From: Streptococcus suis S735
GTDB taxonomy: Bacteria > Bacillota > Bacilli > Lactobacillales > Streptococcaceae
Assembly: GCF_000294495.1 (NCBI RefSeq)
Contig: NC_018526.1
Coordinates: 806,001-870,000 of the forward strand
Direction: 5' to 3'
DNA: 64,000 bases
Shown: positions 63,299-64,000 of the stretch, piece by piece
Position numbering within the stretch: the stretch's first letter is position 1
How the letters are laid out: each line of letters starts with the position of its first letter
Made by a program: the position numbers and the translations under genes
The notes under the pieces: model-generated
The model's database searches: none
Seen by the model: the letters and a program-made list of their open reading frames with translations, nothing else
What the model was told of the DNA's origin: nothing

Positions 63299-63787
63299 TT
63301 AAATTCTCTCCCGTAACTTTTCGACAAAGAGATAGGCTGCGGGACAAATCAGAGTATTTTTTATTGTTAAATTGTTGATTTGATAAATCTTCTTGCGGTC
63401 AGTATGTGGAAATTCTCGACAGGCTTTGGGACGAGCATCATAGATACTACATAGATTATCGCCTCCAAGGAAGGGACAGGGCATGGATTGAAATACCTTA
63501 TCTCCGTCCTCATCCATACGCAAATACATATCCTCAAAAACTGGAAGTTTCATGCGCAAATGCTTGGCAATTCGGGTAATATCTGCTTCTGTAAAGAGTG
63601 GTCCCAATGTTTTACAACAGTTGGCACACTCTGTACAGTCGATTTCAGAAAATACTTCGGCATGAATATCTTGAACAATTCTATCCAAATTTTTAGGTGT
63701 TTTCTTCTTCAAATTTGCTAGAAATTTTCGATGTTCTCCTTGCTTCTGCTGGGCCAATTGCTTGTATCTTTCAATGTCGACGGTCAT
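63299..63787 (-). CDS. YkgJ-family cysteine cluster protein
   Basis: This 162-residue protein has the CxxCxxxC-type cluster of the YkgJ (UPF0153) family: DCTECANCCKTLGP, then CPFLGGDNLCSIYDARPKACREFP and a late ICPAAY. The conserved cysteines probably bind zinc or an iron-sulfur cluster. The function is unknown. ATG 63787 (MTVDIERYK) is chosen because AAGGAGAG lies just before it; the upstream in-frame start is leader DNA. Confidence 0.88.
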   Translation of the reverse strand: MTVDIERYKQLAQQKQGEHRKFLANLKKKTPKNLDRIVQDIHAEVFSEIDCTECANCCKTLGPLFTEADITRIAKHLRMKLPVFEDMYLRMDEDGDKVFQSMPCPFLGGDNLCSIYDARPKACREFPHTDRKKIYQINNLTIKNTLICPAAYLFVEKLRERI

Positions 63788-63838
63788 AATCTCTCCTTTT
63801 CGTCCACTATTATACCACAAACGAATGGTTAAGCTCTG

Positions 63839-64000
63839 CTAATTTTCAAAACCTTCTTCAGAAAAAATCCTGCAGGAAACTTCTGCTACAGGTAGACCAA
63901 TAATGGTGTGAATATCCCCAGAAATACCTGCTACAAAGCGTGGATCCAGCTCCTGAATACCATAGGCACCTGCCTTGTCGAGTGGCTGCTTTTCACGGAT
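63839..64000 (-). CDS. maf: Maf-family nucleotide pyrophosphatase, C-terminal part
   Basis: The last 53 codons of a gene on the minus strand are present; its start lies beyond the window. DKAGAYGIQELD and FVAGISGDIHTIIGLPVAEV are hallmarks of Maf proteins, which hydrolyse non-canonical or modified nucleoside triphosphates and affect septation. The stop is TAG at 63841-63839. Confidence 0.88.
   Translation of the reverse strand: MREKQPLDKAGAYGIQELDPRFVAGISGDIHTIIGLPVAEVSCRIFSEEGFEN

Overview
The window is a low-GC Firmicutes chromosome segment and is most consistent with Streptococcus suis or a close relative. The evidence is the streptococcal gene order (thyA-folA-clpX-engB; 4-oxalocrotonate tautomerase-tdk-prfA-prmC-glyA-pvaA; guaA-gntR; ylxM-ffh-satDE), XerS with a difSL-type site, and BOX-like repeats. 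I see no rRNA, tRNA, CRISPR array or intact insertion sequence. The species call is inference.

The window spans the replication terminus. A difSL-like site at 33489-33519 sits just upstream of xerS. Most genes left of it read on the plus strand and most genes right of it on the minus strand, as expected where the two forks meet.

Left arm (1-31 kb). glcK and thyA-folA-clpX-engB-ndk are followed by a HIRAN-domain membrane protein inserted between ndk and lepA. Next come lepA, a tautomerase, an Excalibur surface protein behind a 30-bp perfect palindrome, and tdk. A tandem palindromic repeat forms the leader of prfA, which opens the operon prfA-prmC-tsaC-GNAT-glyA-nucleoid protein-pvaA. An accessory stretch (18-25 kb) has a short-chain dehydrogenase, a lipoprotein, a second HIRAN protein, an unrecognised gene with a leaderless-type start, an amber-interrupted gene and a type IV McrBC restriction system. 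After guaA and a GntR regulator comes the ylxM-ffh-satD-satE group.

Terminus region (31-34.7 kb). A nucleoside-kinase-like gene is interrupted by a BOX element. It is followed by an Abi_2 (AbiD/AbiF, HEPN-motif) gene preceded by a promoter, a short structured RNA and a terminator, which resembles an AbiF-ncRNA toxin-antitoxin or phage-defence module. The Abi gene is frameshifted at a run of seven A. The module lies between two ~40-bp imperfect direct repeats, one next to dif.

Right arm (34.7-64 kb). A phosphohexose mutase is followed by a BceAB-BceRS peptide-antibiotic resistance locus with a RelBE toxin-antitoxin pair inside it. Beside it is a LanFEG-type immunity transporter operon led by an unannotated 46-residue ORF and a lipoprotein. 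Then come an ATP-grasp ligase with two esterases, an AlkZ-like protein, an AraC regulator, trmFO, a HAD hydrolase, rplJ-rplL with an L10 leader, topA and dprA (with a competence box), and a sugar acetyltransferase. A CstR-type persulfide repressor faces a rhodanese and a CoA-disulfide reductase across two operator palindromes. The window ends with a DUF1836 protein carrying an in-frame BOX element, hemolysin III, a YdcF protein, rnhB, rbgA, a cysteine-cluster protein and the 3' end of maf.

The most interesting observations are the AbiF-like module at dif, three phased operator-like palindromes before satD, several promoters that place +1 on the start codon, and a four-copy palindrome scattered through intergenic DNA.
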